Below are positions 50,395 to 60,622 of a stretch of DNA of 64,000 nucleotides, piece by piece. How positions within the stretch are numbered: the stretch's first letter is position 1; each line of letters opens with the position of its first letter. The position numbers and the translations under genes are program-made. The notes beneath the pieces were generated by a model. The model searched no databases, had not been told where the DNA came from, and saw only the letters and a list, made by a program, of their open reading frames with translations. Source of the stretch: JABDKJ01 sp964609215 (GTDB lineage Bacteria > Bacteroidota > Bacteroidia > Flavobacteriales_D > JABDKJ01); the NCBI GenBank assembly GCA_964609215.1, contig CAZSQZ010000006.1:1-64000 (forward strand), read 5' to 3'.

Positions 50395-51015
50395 TTATCG
50401 GTTATGACTTATAACAATGCGTTTTGAATTCATACTCTTACCAAACTTAGAACGCAAAATGTAAATTCCGTTCTTTAGTGATTTAGTATCTATTCTAGTT
50501 TTATTTCCTTGATTATCAACGTCTAACATTATCTCGTTTCCGGCCAAATCTGTAATTTGTATCTCAAGGTCTGAAATATCTCCATCCGCCTCCAGAAAAA
50601 CTTCATTATTTGCAGGGTTTGGATATAATTCTATTTCTTCAATACTTATAAGATTGGTATGATCCGTAGATAATACATAGAAATCTCCGTTGATATCATA
50701 TTGGATCAATCGATAATAGGAATCCGCTGGAAACGCTTCAGTATCTAGATATGAATAACTTACTAAATCATTTGAGTTACCCGCACCATCAATAGTAGCT
50801 ACATCAAACCAAACCAACTGATCTCTTGATTTCTGAATCTGATAATAATCGCAATCAACTTCAGTTTGCGTAGTCCATAAAATAACGACATGAGCTCCAG
50901 AAGCACTTGCTTCAAAATTTATTAAATCAACTGGTAAGGGAGCTTTGGCAAAAGATGTAAATGGGTTCAATAATAGGCTGAATACGCCTAATAAAATAGT
51001 AAACATTCTTTTCAT
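50395..51015 (-). CDS. small T9SS-secreted protein
   Basis: 206 residues. A signal peptide of about 23 residues (ending SFAKA) is followed by a short Ig-like strand region of a type frequent in Bacteroidota (PVDLINFEASASGAHVVILWTT and VDCDYYQIQKSRD...WFDVATIDGAGNS). A type A T9SS domain makes up the last third (LYPNPANNEVFLEA, IQITDLAGNEIMLD, NGIYILRSKF, KRIVISHNR). Such small proteins may decorate or modify the cell surface. It lies downstream of porP/sprF. Confidence 0.84.
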   Translation of the reverse strand: MKRMFTILLGVFSLLLNPFTSFAKAPLPVDLINFEASASGAHVVILWTTQTEVDCDYYQIQKSRDQLVWFDVATIDGAGNSNDLVSYSYLDTEAFPADSYYRLIQYDINGDFYVLSTDHTNLISIEEIELYPNPANNEVFLEADGDISDLEIQITDLAGNEIMLDVDNQGNKTRIDTKSLKNGIYILRSKFGKSMNSKRIVISHNR

Positions 51016-51081
51016 AATCCTCGCTGTTCGTTCTTCACTAAAATGTCTCTATTATACGTATATAGAGCCTTTCATGTTACA

Positions 51082-52038
51082 TCAGAAGTAAAGTTTTGGT
51101 GCAAACCTTGGGTTAACTAAAGTAGGCTTTCTACCTACAACATACTCTAAAGAAAACTCATGAGATCCCATCGAGTATCTTTGGATATCTGATAATGTAA
51201 AATCATAAGAGTAGCCCGTTTTGAGTTTCTCATTTATTTGAACCTCGAATATTCCCAAGATAGCATCTTGATGTCTATAAGATAGACCTAACCAGAACCT
51301 GTTTTGAATGATCAGATTTGAATTTATATCAAATTGCATTGTTGAAGAAGGGTTAGCTTTAATTAATGCAGAAGGTTTTAGAACCAGATTTTGAGTTAAT
51401 TCAAATGCAGTTCCAAAAGCTAGAATATAATTTGTGTTTTGGGCATCATAATAAGTATTGATTGACTCATTATTATTTGATAAACGGGCATTGAATAAAT
51501 AAGGCACCGAAAAGCCTGCATACCAGTCTCTTGCTTGAAAATAAGCTCCTAAGCCAAATTCTGGTCTAAATTTATTTTGTGTGTCATGAGAAAAATTAAA
51601 GTCACCATTTTGAGAAGTCACTAAATCTGTCCATGAACTCGAAAAATTCTTAAACCCCGCACTCAAACCCATAGACAACTTAGCATTATCTAGTTTAAGG
51701 TTGTATGCAGCGCTTGCTATCATACCAAATTCCTTTGTTACTCCAATTTTGTCATTAAATATTTGAACTCCAACACCCAAATCCTTCTTGGAAATAGGTC
51801 TATGATAAGTTATAGACTGCGTGACTGGAGCTCCTTCAAAACCAACCCATTGAGATCTGTAAAAAGCATTTATAGTTGAATAATCCTTTGCTCCTGCGTA
51901 GGCAGGATTTATAGTAAACATATTGAACATATATTGACTGACAATGGCATTATGTTGAGCCTCTAGTTTTAAACCAGAACACATAATGATAAGAAATAGC
52001 GCATAGAATTTTGTTTTCTTCATCTCCTCAAATTTCAT
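51082..52038 (-). CDS. PorP/SprF family outer-membrane protein
   Basis: 318 residues. A signal peptide (ending KLEAQ) is followed by the family's start HNAIVSQYMFNMFTINPAYAGAKD and then FYRSQWVGFEGAPVTQSITYH. The rest is a beta-barrel with strands such as LGVGVQIFNDKIGVT and YNLKLDNAKLSMGLSAGFKNF. PorP/SprF proteins anchor or help export specific T9SS cargo, often the giant adhesin encoded next to them. Here the start overlaps the stop of the 2455-aa adhesin gene by 4 nt, a strong sign of partnership. Confidence 0.92.
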   Translation of the reverse strand: MKFEEMKKTKFYALFLIIMCSGLKLEAQHNAIVSQYMFNMFTINPAYAGAKDYSTINAFYRSQWVGFEGAPVTQSITYHRPISKKDLGVGVQIFNDKIGVTKEFGMIASAAYNLKLDNAKLSMGLSAGFKNFSSSWTDLVTSQNGDFNFSHDTQNKFRPEFGLGAYFQARDWYAGFSVPYLFNARLSNNNESINTYYDAQNTNYILAFGTAFELTQNLVLKPSALIKANPSSTMQFDINSNLIIQNRFWLGLSYRHQDAILGIFEVQINEKLKTGYSYDFTLSDIQRYSMGSHEFSLEYVVGRKPTLVNPRFAPKLYF

Positions 52039-55000
52039 CTTTTTATAACTAAAAAGCCGTTATAGCTTTTATTATACTCCTTTATTTCCAAGGTATAGAA
52101 ATAGGTGTCATCAGGTAAATCCACTCCTCTCATATTTTTCCCAATCCAATTGTTTTCATAGTTTTCTCGTTCAAAAACTAGCTGCCCCCATCTATTGTAA
52201 ATTTTTACAGAGTTATCACCAAATAGATGTAATCCTTCTATTTCAAAGACATCATTTTTTCCATCTCCATCTGGCGAAATTCCAGAGGGCATGGTAATAT
52301 CAAATACATTAATAGCGACAGTATCCATTAGGTTTTCACAAACCTCATATTCAACATTCCAGATTAGTTCGTTTAATCCTATGGAAAGGTTATTTACAAT
52401 AGTGTTAGGGTTGTTGGGTTCTAGAATGTTGGCATTTCCGTTTAAAAGAGTCCAAAATCCATTATTATTTGATAAATCCTGAGCATTTAAGCTAGTGTGA
52501 TTATCAAATAAGATAGTTTGATCTATTCCAGCATTTGGAATATCCTGTTGTACTTCTACGAAAATTTCTTGAAAACAGTTATTCTCGTTTCCATTTAAAT
52601 CTATTACTGTCCAATTAATAAATGAGGTTCCTATTGGATAAATTCCAGATGCATCTGAAGTACCATTAAAACTATTGAAAAGCTCATCTATACCGCATCC
52701 ATCAAATACAGTTGGTATTTCTAATACTACATTGGTATCACAAACTTGAATTAGGTTATCGCACTCTATATGAGGTTTGAAATCATCAGTAACTATTACT
52801 TCTAGTGAATCTAAGTGAACATTTCCAAAAGTATCGCTGGCTTCAAAAATCAACCATGTTGCTCCAACAGGAAACTGAGCCCCACTGGAAATACCATTTA
52901 TCATGGTTATAGCTGGTGTTCCACAATTATCAGTTGCCTCCACATTATAGTTCACAATTGCCCCGCAATTAAGCGAGTCATTTACAATACTTAACAATGA
53001 AATTTCTACACTTGGAGAAATAGTATCATACAAAACAACTTCAAAGGAGCAACTCATGTTATTGTTGTTTTGATCAGTTGCAACTATCTCTATGTTTGTA
53101 TCTGAACTAATAATCGTTCCTTCTGGAATACTCTGATTGAGTTGAAAGTCGGTACAATTGGCATTTACACTTACATCATTAGTGTAGTCAGGCAATTGAA
53201 ATTCGCATATATTTTGGATGAAAATTGTATCATTTTCTGGACAGTCTATTGTCCATGCCTCACTTGGTAACAATGAGACTGTAAATTCACAGGTGTCGCT
53301 ATTATTGTAAATATCTGTTGCATAGTACTTTACCATATAATCTCCTACTGCAACAATATCTCCAGACAAGGGGCCTGAAAGCTGTTGAATATTCGCTATT
53401 TGGCAATTATCCTCTGCATCTAGATCAAAGGCAATTTGATGTTCACAATCTCCATTTGTATCAACTATCTCAATAGTTTCGCAGCTCAGTACAGGTGCAA
53501 TACTATCTACTACACTAACATGAAACAAACAAGTATCACTATTTAAACTGCCGTCAAAAGCAACTATTTCTATAGAATGGGTTCCTATAGGAATAAAGTC
53601 ATTTGGACCATAACCTATGAATTGAATACTATCTGTCCCGCAACCATCAAATACATTCCATTGATAAGGTAAAATTTTCTGGCAACTGTTTGCATCAACA
53701 TAAACAGTAGTATCATTTGGACACTCTATTATTGGTGCGGTATTATCCAATGGAATTAAATCAAAAGAACATGATCTAATTGTTCCAAACAAATCTGTTC
53801 CGGATAGAGTTATCTCAGTTATTCCAGATTGTAGGCTTCCAGGCATTGGGTTTTGAGAAATAGTGATTGAATTATCACATTGGTTATCGACAGATACTTG
53901 TGATGAATAATCAGCAAGAATAAAATTACAATCTTGATCTGTTACTATATTCTGATCCAGAGGACAGTTAATCGTCCAATTTAATCCAGCATTTACAATC
54001 ACATTGAATTTACATGTATCTCTATTTCCATGTATATCCACTGCTTCATAAGTTATTTCTGTTTCACCCGCTGGGAAAATACTGCCACTAATTGGCCCAG
54101 AAATCTGATTGATTTGAGCAATGCCACAATTATCATCTGCGAGCAATGAAAAATGAACTTGTTCTTCACAGTCATCATCTAAATCTGCCGCAATTATATC
54201 TTCACAACTAAAAGTTGGCAATACATTATCTACTACCGTTACTTCAAATAAGCAGGTATCATGTAACCCGGAAGTATCCCAGTAAATGAATTCTACCGTG
54301 TGACTTCCAATTTCAAGAAAATCTCCACTCTTAGGACCAGTGATTGTAGAATCTTGAATTCCACAATTATCAATAGGAATTACGGAATAATTGAAATAAT
54401 TACCACATTCATTGGGCAAGGAATAAATGGTAGTATCTCCTAAACAATTTAATGCACTGGGCATAATGGTATCTAATGAGAATAATTCAAAAAAGCAATT
54501 AGACTCATTTCCTTGAAAATCAGTAGTACTTATAGTGACAATGGTTGTTCCATTGGCATATTCATTTGCTATTGGAAATTGAGAAAAGCTTTCAATACCA
54601 GAACAATCATATAAATTCGGATCTAAAGAAAAGTCCGGAACTATATAATTACAATTTTCATCCACAGACAAGAACAAATCAGGACATTCCAGATGAGGAC
54701 CTACCAAATCTTCTACATTAATTTCAAATGAGCAAGAATTACTATTACCTGAATTATCAATTACTTCAAAGTCATAAATATGAGTTCCTATATCAAGGGT
54801 ATCTTGTATTAATTCGGAAATACCGTTTGTTATGGAAAATAAATTACAATTTTCAACAATGGCTAAGTCATGGCTGAAATAAGCTACGCATGTATCTGAT
54901 TCAATTGAAATGGTTTGAGAACTTGGACAGTTCAAAATTGGATCTTGATTGTCCTGAACGATTACATCGAAATAACACTGATTTGAATTCAAGGCGTCAT

Positions 55001-58000
55001 CGACTATTTCAATATGCATCTCTGTAAGTCCTACGGGAAAAAATTCTCCTGATTCTAAGCCGTTAATAATCGAAGCTGGATTTGTTAAGTTACAATTATC
55101 AGATACATCAATACTATAATTAAATTGTGCACCACAAAGGTCATTTTCTGTAAAAAGAATGGTATCCGTTGGGCATGAGATATGAGGAGAGATGGTGTCT
55201 ATTACATTAATTACAAAGTGACAATATCCAGCATTGTTTGATTCGTCTATTACCTCATAGGATTGAGTATATGTTCCTAGTGGCAAATATTGGTTATTTG
55301 GCTCTCCACTGAGTTGTGTAATCGTCAAATTGCTGGGGCTTGTGCAATTATCTTCTGCTTCTACTAGATAGTTTACTATATCACCACAATCATCTTCTGG
55401 GCTATAAACAGTGATATCATTTGGACAGGATGTAAAAACTGGTGAAATGGTATCTAAAACAACTATTTCCCATGAATGACTATCCATGTTATTACTATTG
55501 TCAATTATTTCATAGATAAAAGAATAGGTCCCTAGGCCTAAAGGAGAGGAATGTGTTTCTATAGGATTAATTATAAAGCTGCCACAATTATCATTTCCAG
55601 AAAGTGAATAGGTATAATTAACCTCGCAGGAACTCATATCTGTGTAAAGTGTATCAGATAATGGAACACTGGTAAAAACGGGAGGTTCAATATCTCTTAA
55701 TTCTACACTAAATGAACAGGTGCTCTCTACATCTCCATCTCCATTAATAAGTTCATACATATTGGTGCTTACTCCAATAGGGAACTCATTACCAGAAGCG
55801 ATATTGGAGGTCTGCTCTTGAATAGAATAATCCAATGGATTACAACCAAATAGTGTATCTAAGCTAAAGTTAAAATGTGCACCACAATTTCCTAAATCAT
55901 TGAAAATAATGGTGTCGTTAGGACAGGTAATCTCCCCTATCAAATCATCTACATAGTTTACATTGAAAGAGCAGGTATTACTATTCCCATTCTCGTCATA
56001 GATTTCCCAGATATTGGTAGTTACGGGTTGAGAATAGTTCTGACTTCCTTGATCTAAGCCCTGAGCTAAAACCAAGTTAACATCACCACAAAGGTCAAAG
56101 CCAGAAATACTATAGGAATATTCAGGATTACAGCCATGTATTGAAGAATACAATGTAGTATCGCTTGGGCAATTGTTAAATTCTGGCGCAACTTTATCTT
56201 CTACCAATATCTCGAAAGTGCATGCTGGATTAGTAGTGTACTTATTAATAAAAAAGTCATCCATTATTAAATTAGAACCATTTGTTTGCGTTCCGAGTAA
56301 AAAGTTTGAGCTACTGGGAAAAACTAGCCTTGCACCGGGTATAGGATTTGGATTTTCCCATGCAACTACTCCATCAAGAAATATTTGACAAACTCCTGAA
56401 TTATTATCATACCTAAAAAGATAACTGTGCAATTCATCATCCAAGGGTAAATCAAATACTGAGGGAGCTAAAATATGTTGAACTGTCCCTCCAGGAAGTT
56501 GAATATTATATTCAGCGAAAAAATTAGAGTCTGCATCTAACTCAAAATCAGAATTTGCTCTCAATATTTTTGCACTTCTATTAATATTGGCAGCATACCT
56601 AAAACCTACTTCTATGCCTTCTAAATCGCTAAGCAATTCAATGGGGAAAATCATATCAAGTGGACCAGCAGATTCTACATAATAGCCTCCATCTGAATCT
56701 AAAACATATGCACCATTATTTTCCCATGAAGTTGGTGTTTGACCAATGTTAGGAGAAGCAATTGATTGCGATGGATCATTCCACGTATATTTCAGAACAG
56801 TATCTATTATTGGTTCTATGGCATAGGCTAATTCATACACAGAATCAACTAAAAATGTACTTCCGCTGCCTTCATTGCTTAATTGAAGTACATTTCCCAA
56901 CGTTGAAGTTGGTTCAACAAAAGAAATTACCTTACTGCAACTGCTAGGCTGCGAAGAATTATCATCTAATATATTGTCGGGACAATCTAAAATATGTGGT
57001 CCAGGACTTTGATAAATTAATGGAAAAGAACATTCGGAACTATTTCCATTGCTATCCCCAACTGAGAAAACTACATTGTCATTCAACTCAGTAATGGATT
57101 GGTTAATGGCTGGTGTTTGGACTATACTATAGTTTGTACAATTATCAGAGCTACTTACAGAAACAAGATGGGTCAAATCGGGCATATTTTCTGTACTGTT
57201 ATTCGACCAAATCCTATACTCTGTACTAAGGCATTCAATGCTGGGACTAATTGTATCAGCAACTATTACCTTCCAGGAACATTGACTGGAATTGCCATTC
57301 ACATCACCGATTAAAACAGAAAAGTCGTATTCCCCTATTCCAAGCGATGTCCCAGAAATTTGAGTATCGTCAAAAAATATTGGAGAATTCAAATTGCAGT
57401 TATCTACTTCATTGAGTTCCCATACATAGTCCACTTCACATAAGGAATTGTTTATCTGAAGAATGGTATCATTCGGGCAATCCAATAAAGGGCTTATGGT
57501 ATCCAGAACTGTTATTTCAAATTCACAAATTTCTCCTGCATTATATTCATATTGTTCGATGTGCGAACCCACTTCAAAAAATGCTCCGGTACCTTTTCCA
57601 GAGATTAAATTACCAATTGCAGGAGGTGTATAATTTAAAATCCGACCACAAGAAGTAGCATCTGCATAAATTATTGTATCGTTTGGACAATTTAAGTCCA
57701 ATACATTAAAATCTACCGAACAGGTATTTGGTGTATTGATGCCATCTGTAACGGATTGGGTTATTGTTGTTGTTCCAAATCCAACTGGAGAAGCTATCGG
57801 AGGAGATTGAACATATGTGAGTTTATTACAATCGTCTACAAAAGAAATTGGATTCAAATTCTGAAGGTCTGGAATTGTCTCATTTCCATCATCTGAGTAC
57901 AAATTAATTGAAACTGTATTGCAAAGAATTTCTGGTGGAATAGAATCAATCACATTTATAATGGAGGAGCAATTGCTGGCAATATTGCCATTGATATCCT

Positions 58001-59402
58001 CAATTGAAAACTCAATATTGTAAGAACCTAAATCTAAAAGAGATCCTACAGAAATAGATTGAGAAAATGAAGCGGTATCCAACTCACAGTTCTCAGAGAA
58101 GGAAAGCTGATCAAAAAAGTTGGGAACTAAAAAATCACAATTTTGATTTATTTGAAATTCAGCACCATCTAAATTTGAGCAATCAATAATGGGTGCTGTT
58201 GCATCCATAACATTGAAAAAGCGTTTACATGTTCTCCGTCTCTCCAGAATTATTTCGGTTATCTTAAGATTATTATAGCAGTCTATATTTGAGGCGACTC
58301 CATACCCATCTACGTCATTATTAGATAGCCCACCAAATCCAACATTGGCGTTACTTCCATTATAGTTAATAATCGTTCCAGGAATAAAGGAATCAGTATA
58401 TTGAATTACTCCATCAACAAAAAATTCAAGAACACCAGTTTCGGGATCATACTTTAGATGGTAATTATGGTAAGAATCTTCAGATGCATAAAATATACCA
58501 GTAACAATTTCATTAATCTGCGTTCCGTCTGGTTCAATAAGATTATATGCAATACTAAGACCTGTTATAGGTGCCGTTGCAATTTCTATCCCTCCTGCTC
58601 CTCCAGAACTAATAGCATTATCATAACCTAAATGAAGTAAAGTGGCAATTGTAGGTACGATTCCTTGATATCTATATCTAAAGTCAAAGCTCACATCTAT
58701 TCCATGAAATGTTCTATTGCTCATTGGTACAGTTAACAAAAGACCATCATTGAAATTTGATACTATTCCTCCAGATGAGGAAAATGCAAAGTCCGAAGAT
58801 AAAATATTGGGAAATTCACCTTTCTGGTCATCTCCGCTTATTAGCAATGGAGGTAACCAATTATTTTCAGTAATTAGATTGTTTTGCTTAGACCAAATAA
58901 ACAAACCAGAAATGGAATCCAAGCCTAAAGGTAATAGGGTGTCATTTGAAGACCACGTTTGATTATTTAGATCAAATGCAACTTCAATCTCTAGTGGCCA
59001 ACTGTAATTAATTGTTGCTTCACAATTATTATCAGCAGTATAATTCAACGTATCATTACATATACTTGGAAAAGAAGCTCCTGTATTAAGAATTACAATT
59101 TCTTGAGTTGAGGTACATCCACCAACCGTGTAACTTATCGTGTATATGTTGGGGGGAGTTAAGGTGGTTAATCCTATTTCTCCAGTATTGATATCATTGA
59201 AGGTCAGCCCAGAAGGAGTTGCTGAAAATATTCCTCCATGGTCACCAAGGATAACCGGCCTAATGGTAGAATTATTCGCTCTTCTTAACTTGTTATTATA
59301 AAAATCAAAGGATGCATCACACTGTCCCAAAATGGAAGAAGTGCTCATTAAAAAAAAGCCAATACACAATATAGTTTTCGCCCTCACAAAAATTAGGTAC
59401 AC
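52035..59402 (-). CDS. giant HYR-repeat adhesin with type B (CHU_C) T9SS sorting domain
   Basis: 2455 residues. The start codon is GTG 59402 or GTG 59387; the second gives a better signal peptide (ending SSILGQ). About 20 HYR-like repeats follow, each starting with a C.NDT or CP-type strand and ending in a CSFEINV-type strand, with paired cysteines (for example CPNDTIIYADATSCG, CPTDTILFTENDLCGAQFNYS). Two concanavalin/LamG-like inserts are seen near residues 130-390 and 830-1080. The C-terminus is a gliding-motility-associated type B domain (ISPDGDGKNDVFEIEGL, IYNRWGQLVFE, GVDLPDDTYFYTLEI, GFLVIKR). It overlaps the porP/sprF gene, so a SprB/RemA-like surface adhesin is likely. No gliding genes (gld) are in the window. 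Confidence 0.9.
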   Translation of the reverse strand: MYLIFVRAKTILCIGFFLMSTSSILGQCDASFDFYNNKLRRANNSTIRPVILGDHGGIFSATPSGLTFNDINTGEIGLTTLTPPNIYTISYTVGGCTSTQEIVILNTGASFPSICNDTLNYTADNNCEATINYSWPLEIEVAFDLNNQTWSSNDTLLPLGLDSISGLFIWSKQNNLITENNWLPPLLISGDDQKGEFPNILSSDFAFSSSGGIVSNFNDGLLLTVPMSNRTFHGIDVSFDFRYRYQGIVPTIATLLHLGYDNAISSGGAGGIEIATAPITGLSIAYNLIEPDGTQINEIVTGIFYASEDSYHNYHLKYDPETGVLEFFVDGVIQYTDSFIPGTIINYNGSNANVGFGGLSNNDVDGYGVASNIDCYNNLKITEIILERRRTCKRFFNVMDATAPIIDCSNLDGAEFQINQNCDFLVPNFFDQLSFSENCELDTASFSQSISVGSLLDLGSYNIEFSIEDINGNIASNCSSIINVIDSIPPEILCNTVSINLYSDDGNETIPDLQNLNPISFVDDCNKLTYVQSPPIASPVGFGTTTITQSVTDGINTPNTCSVDFNVLDLNCPNDTIIYADATSCGRILNYTPPAIGNLISGKGTGAFFEVGSHIEQYEYNAGEICEFEITVLDTISPLLDCPNDTILQINNSLCEVDYVWELNEVDNCNLNSPIFFDDTQISGTSLGIGEYDFSVLIGDVNGNSSQCSWKVIVADTISPSIECLSTEYRIWSNNSTENMPDLTHLVSVSSSDNCTNYSIVQTPAINQSITELNDNVVFSVGDSNGNSSECSFPLIYQSPGPHILDCPDNILDDNSSQPSSCSKVISFVEPTSTLGNVLQLSNEGSGSTFLVDSVYELAYAIEPIIDTVLKYTWNDPSQSIASPNIGQTPTSWENNGAYVLDSDGGYYVESAGPLDMIFPIELLSDLEGIEVGFRYAANINRSAKILRANSDFELDADSNFFAEYNIQLPGGTVQHILAPSVFDLPLDDELHSYLFRYDNNSGVCQIFLDGVVAWENPNPIPGARLVFPSSSNFLLGTQTNGSNLIMDDFFINKYTTNPACTFEILVEDKVAPEFNNCPSDTTLYSSIHGCNPEYSYSISGFDLCGDVNLVLAQGLDQGSQNYSQPVTTNIWEIYDENGNSNTCSFNVNYVDDLIGEITCPNDTIIFNDLGNCGAHFNFSLDTLFGCNPLDYSIQEQTSNIASGNEFPIGVSTNMYELINGDGDVESTCSFSVELRDIEPPVFTSVPLSDTLYTDMSSCEVNYTYSLSGNDNCGSFIINPIETHSSPLGLGTYSFIYEIIDNSNNMDSHSWEIVVLDTISPVFTSCPNDITVYSPEDDCGDIVNYLVEAEDNCTSPSNLTITQLSGEPNNQYLPLGTYTQSYEVIDESNNAGYCHFVINVIDTISPHISCPTDTILFTENDLCGAQFNYSIDVSDNCNLTNPASIINGLESGEFFPVGLTEMHIEIVDDALNSNQCYFDVIVQDNQDPILNCPSSQTISIESDTCVAYFSHDLAIVENCNLFSITNGISELIQDTLDIGTHIYDFEVIDNSGNSNSCSFEINVEDLVGPHLECPDLFLSVDENCNYIVPDFSLDPNLYDCSGIESFSQFPIANEYANGTTIVTISTTDFQGNESNCFFELFSLDTIMPSALNCLGDTTIYSLPNECGNYFNYSVIPIDNCGIQDSTITGPKSGDFLEIGSHTVEFIYWDTSGLHDTCLFEVTVVDNVLPTFSCEDIIAADLDDDCEEQVHFSLLADDNCGIAQINQISGPISGSIFPAGETEITYEAVDIHGNRDTCKFNVIVNAGLNWTINCPLDQNIVTDQDCNFILADYSSQVSVDNQCDNSITISQNPMPGSLQSGITEITLSGTDLFGTIRSCSFDLIPLDNTAPIIECPNDTTVYVDANSCQKILPYQWNVFDGCGTDSIQFIGYGPNDFIPIGTHSIEIVAFDGSLNSDTCLFHVSVVDSIAPVLSCETIEIVDTNGDCEHQIAFDLDAEDNCQIANIQQLSGPLSGDIVAVGDYMVKYYATDIYNNSDTCEFTVSLLPSEAWTIDCPENDTIFIQNICEFQLPDYTNDVSVNANCTDFQLNQSIPEGTIISSDTNIEIVATDQNNNNMSCSFEVVLYDTISPSVEISLLSIVNDSLNCGAIVNYNVEATDNCGTPAITMINGISSGAQFPVGATWLIFEASDTFGNVHLDSLEVIVTDDFKPHIECDNLIQVCDTNVVLEIPTVFDGCGIDELFNSFNGTSDASGIYPIGTSFINWTVIDLNGNENNCFQEIFVEVQQDIPNAGIDQTILFDNHTSLNAQDLSNNNGFWTLLNGNANILEPNNPNTIVNNLSIGLNELIWNVEYEVCENLMDTVAINVFDITMPSGISPDGDGKNDVFEIEGLHLFGDNSVKIYNRWGQLVFERENYENNWIGKNMRGVDLPDDTYFYTLEIKEYNKSYNGFLVIKR

Positions 59403-59548
59403 GTAAATAGTTGTTTTAGTTTAATTTAATACGTATTACGTTTTTAAATGTTTCTCTTTTTCTTTAAGATACATGCCTAATATTTAAGAGCATTGTTTGA
59501 ATTGAAAAATTGGTTCTAAAAATTTGAAATTTGCAATACCTTTACACC

Positions 59549-60622
59549 ATGTTTTATAAGTTAAAGGTAAAGGAGGTCAAAAAGGAGACGAATGATACCG
59601 TTTCTATACTTTTTGAAGTTCCCAATGAATTGAAAAACACATTCCAATACTCTGCTGGTCAATATCTTACGATTAAAAAACTCGTTAACGGTACTGAACT
59701 GAGAAGAAGCTATTCCATTTGCTCTGCACCCTATGAAAACGAACTTAGAGTAGCGGTAAAAAAAATTAAGAATGGCCAAATGTCGGGTTTCCTTAATGAT
59801 TCTTTAAAGGATGGGGATGAATTGGAGGTCATGGCTCCAACAGGAAACTTTAAAGCAAAAATTCTCGATGGAAAGCAATTGCATGTGGCGTTTGCTGCGG
59901 GGAGTGGGATAACTCCTATTATTTCTATTGCGAAAGAAATTTTACAAAAGGAACCTAAAAGCGAGTTTCATCTTTACTATGGAAATAAAAATATTGATTC
60001 AATAATCTTTAAAAGCGAGCTGGATTCTTTAGAAACAGAATACAAGAAGATTTTTGGAAAAAGATTCAAAGTTTATCATTATTTAAGTCAGGATAGCACT
60101 GCTGATAGTTTCTATGGTGGAAGAATAACAGAAGATGTTTTAAGAGAGGCTATTAGAAAACATCTTCGAGCAAATCATTTTTACCTCTGTGGACCTGAAC
60201 AGTTAATCTTAAATGCTAGAGATATATTAAATTCAAAAGCAATTGAGGCTAGTCAAATTCATTTCGAATTATTTACAACTAGCGAGCTATCCAAATCTAT
60301 TTCAAATTCCGAAAGCTCAGAAGCTAAGGAGAATTTAAGCGGAAAAGCTAAAGTGAAAGTAATTTTAGATGGTCAGGAAAGCGAGTTTGAGATGGATCCA
60401 AAAGATTCAGTTTTACATGCGGCTATTGACCAAGGCCTAGATGTTCCCTATGCTTGTCAGGGTGGAACGTGTTGTACATGCCAAGCTCTGTTGGTTGAAG
60501 GAAATGTAAAAATGGATTTAAATATGGTGCTTTCGGAAGAAGAAATGGATAAAGGATTTGTACTTACTTGCCAAAGTCATCCAACTACTGATTCAATAGT
60601 AATTAACTATGATGAATCTTAA
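59549..60622 (+). CDS. paaE: PaaE-type phenylacetyl-CoA epoxidase reductase
   Basis: 357 residues from ATG 59549 (an in-frame TTG lies 18 nt earlier). The N-terminal FAD domain has RRSYSICSAPYE, and the NAD(P)H domain has HVAFAAGSGITPIISIAKEI and HFYLCGPEQL. The C-terminal plant-type [2Fe-2S] domain has cysteines in YACQGGTCCTCQALLVEG and LTCQSHP. This order and length match PaaE, which feeds electrons to the PaaABCD ring-epoxidising complex. paaABCD are not in this window; paaI, paaJ and paaY lie about 50 kb away. It ends convergently with a 4-nt overlap onto the M49-like gene. Confidence 0.88.
   Translation: MFYKLKVKEVKKETNDTVSILFEVPNELKNTFQYSAGQYLTIKKLVNGTELRRSYSICSAPYENELRVAVKKIKNGQMSGFLNDSLKDGDELEVMAPTGNFKAKILDGKQLHVAFAAGSGITPIISIAKEILQKEPKSEFHLYYGNKNIDSIIFKSELDSLETEYKKIFGKRFKVYHYLSQDSTADSFYGGRITEDVLREAIRKHLRANHFYLCGPEQLILNARDILNSKAIEASQIHFELFTTSELSKSISNSESSEAKENLSGKAKVKVILDGQESEFEMDPKDSVLHAAIDQGLDVPYACQGGTCCTCQALLVEGNVKMDLNMVLSEEEMDKGFVLTCQSHPTTDSIVINYDES

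Noticed and set aside
52035..59402. Possible CRISPR-like or tandem DNA repeats
   Set aside because: The periodic signal comes from degenerate protein-coding HYR repeats of variable length; there are no identical repeat/spacer units.
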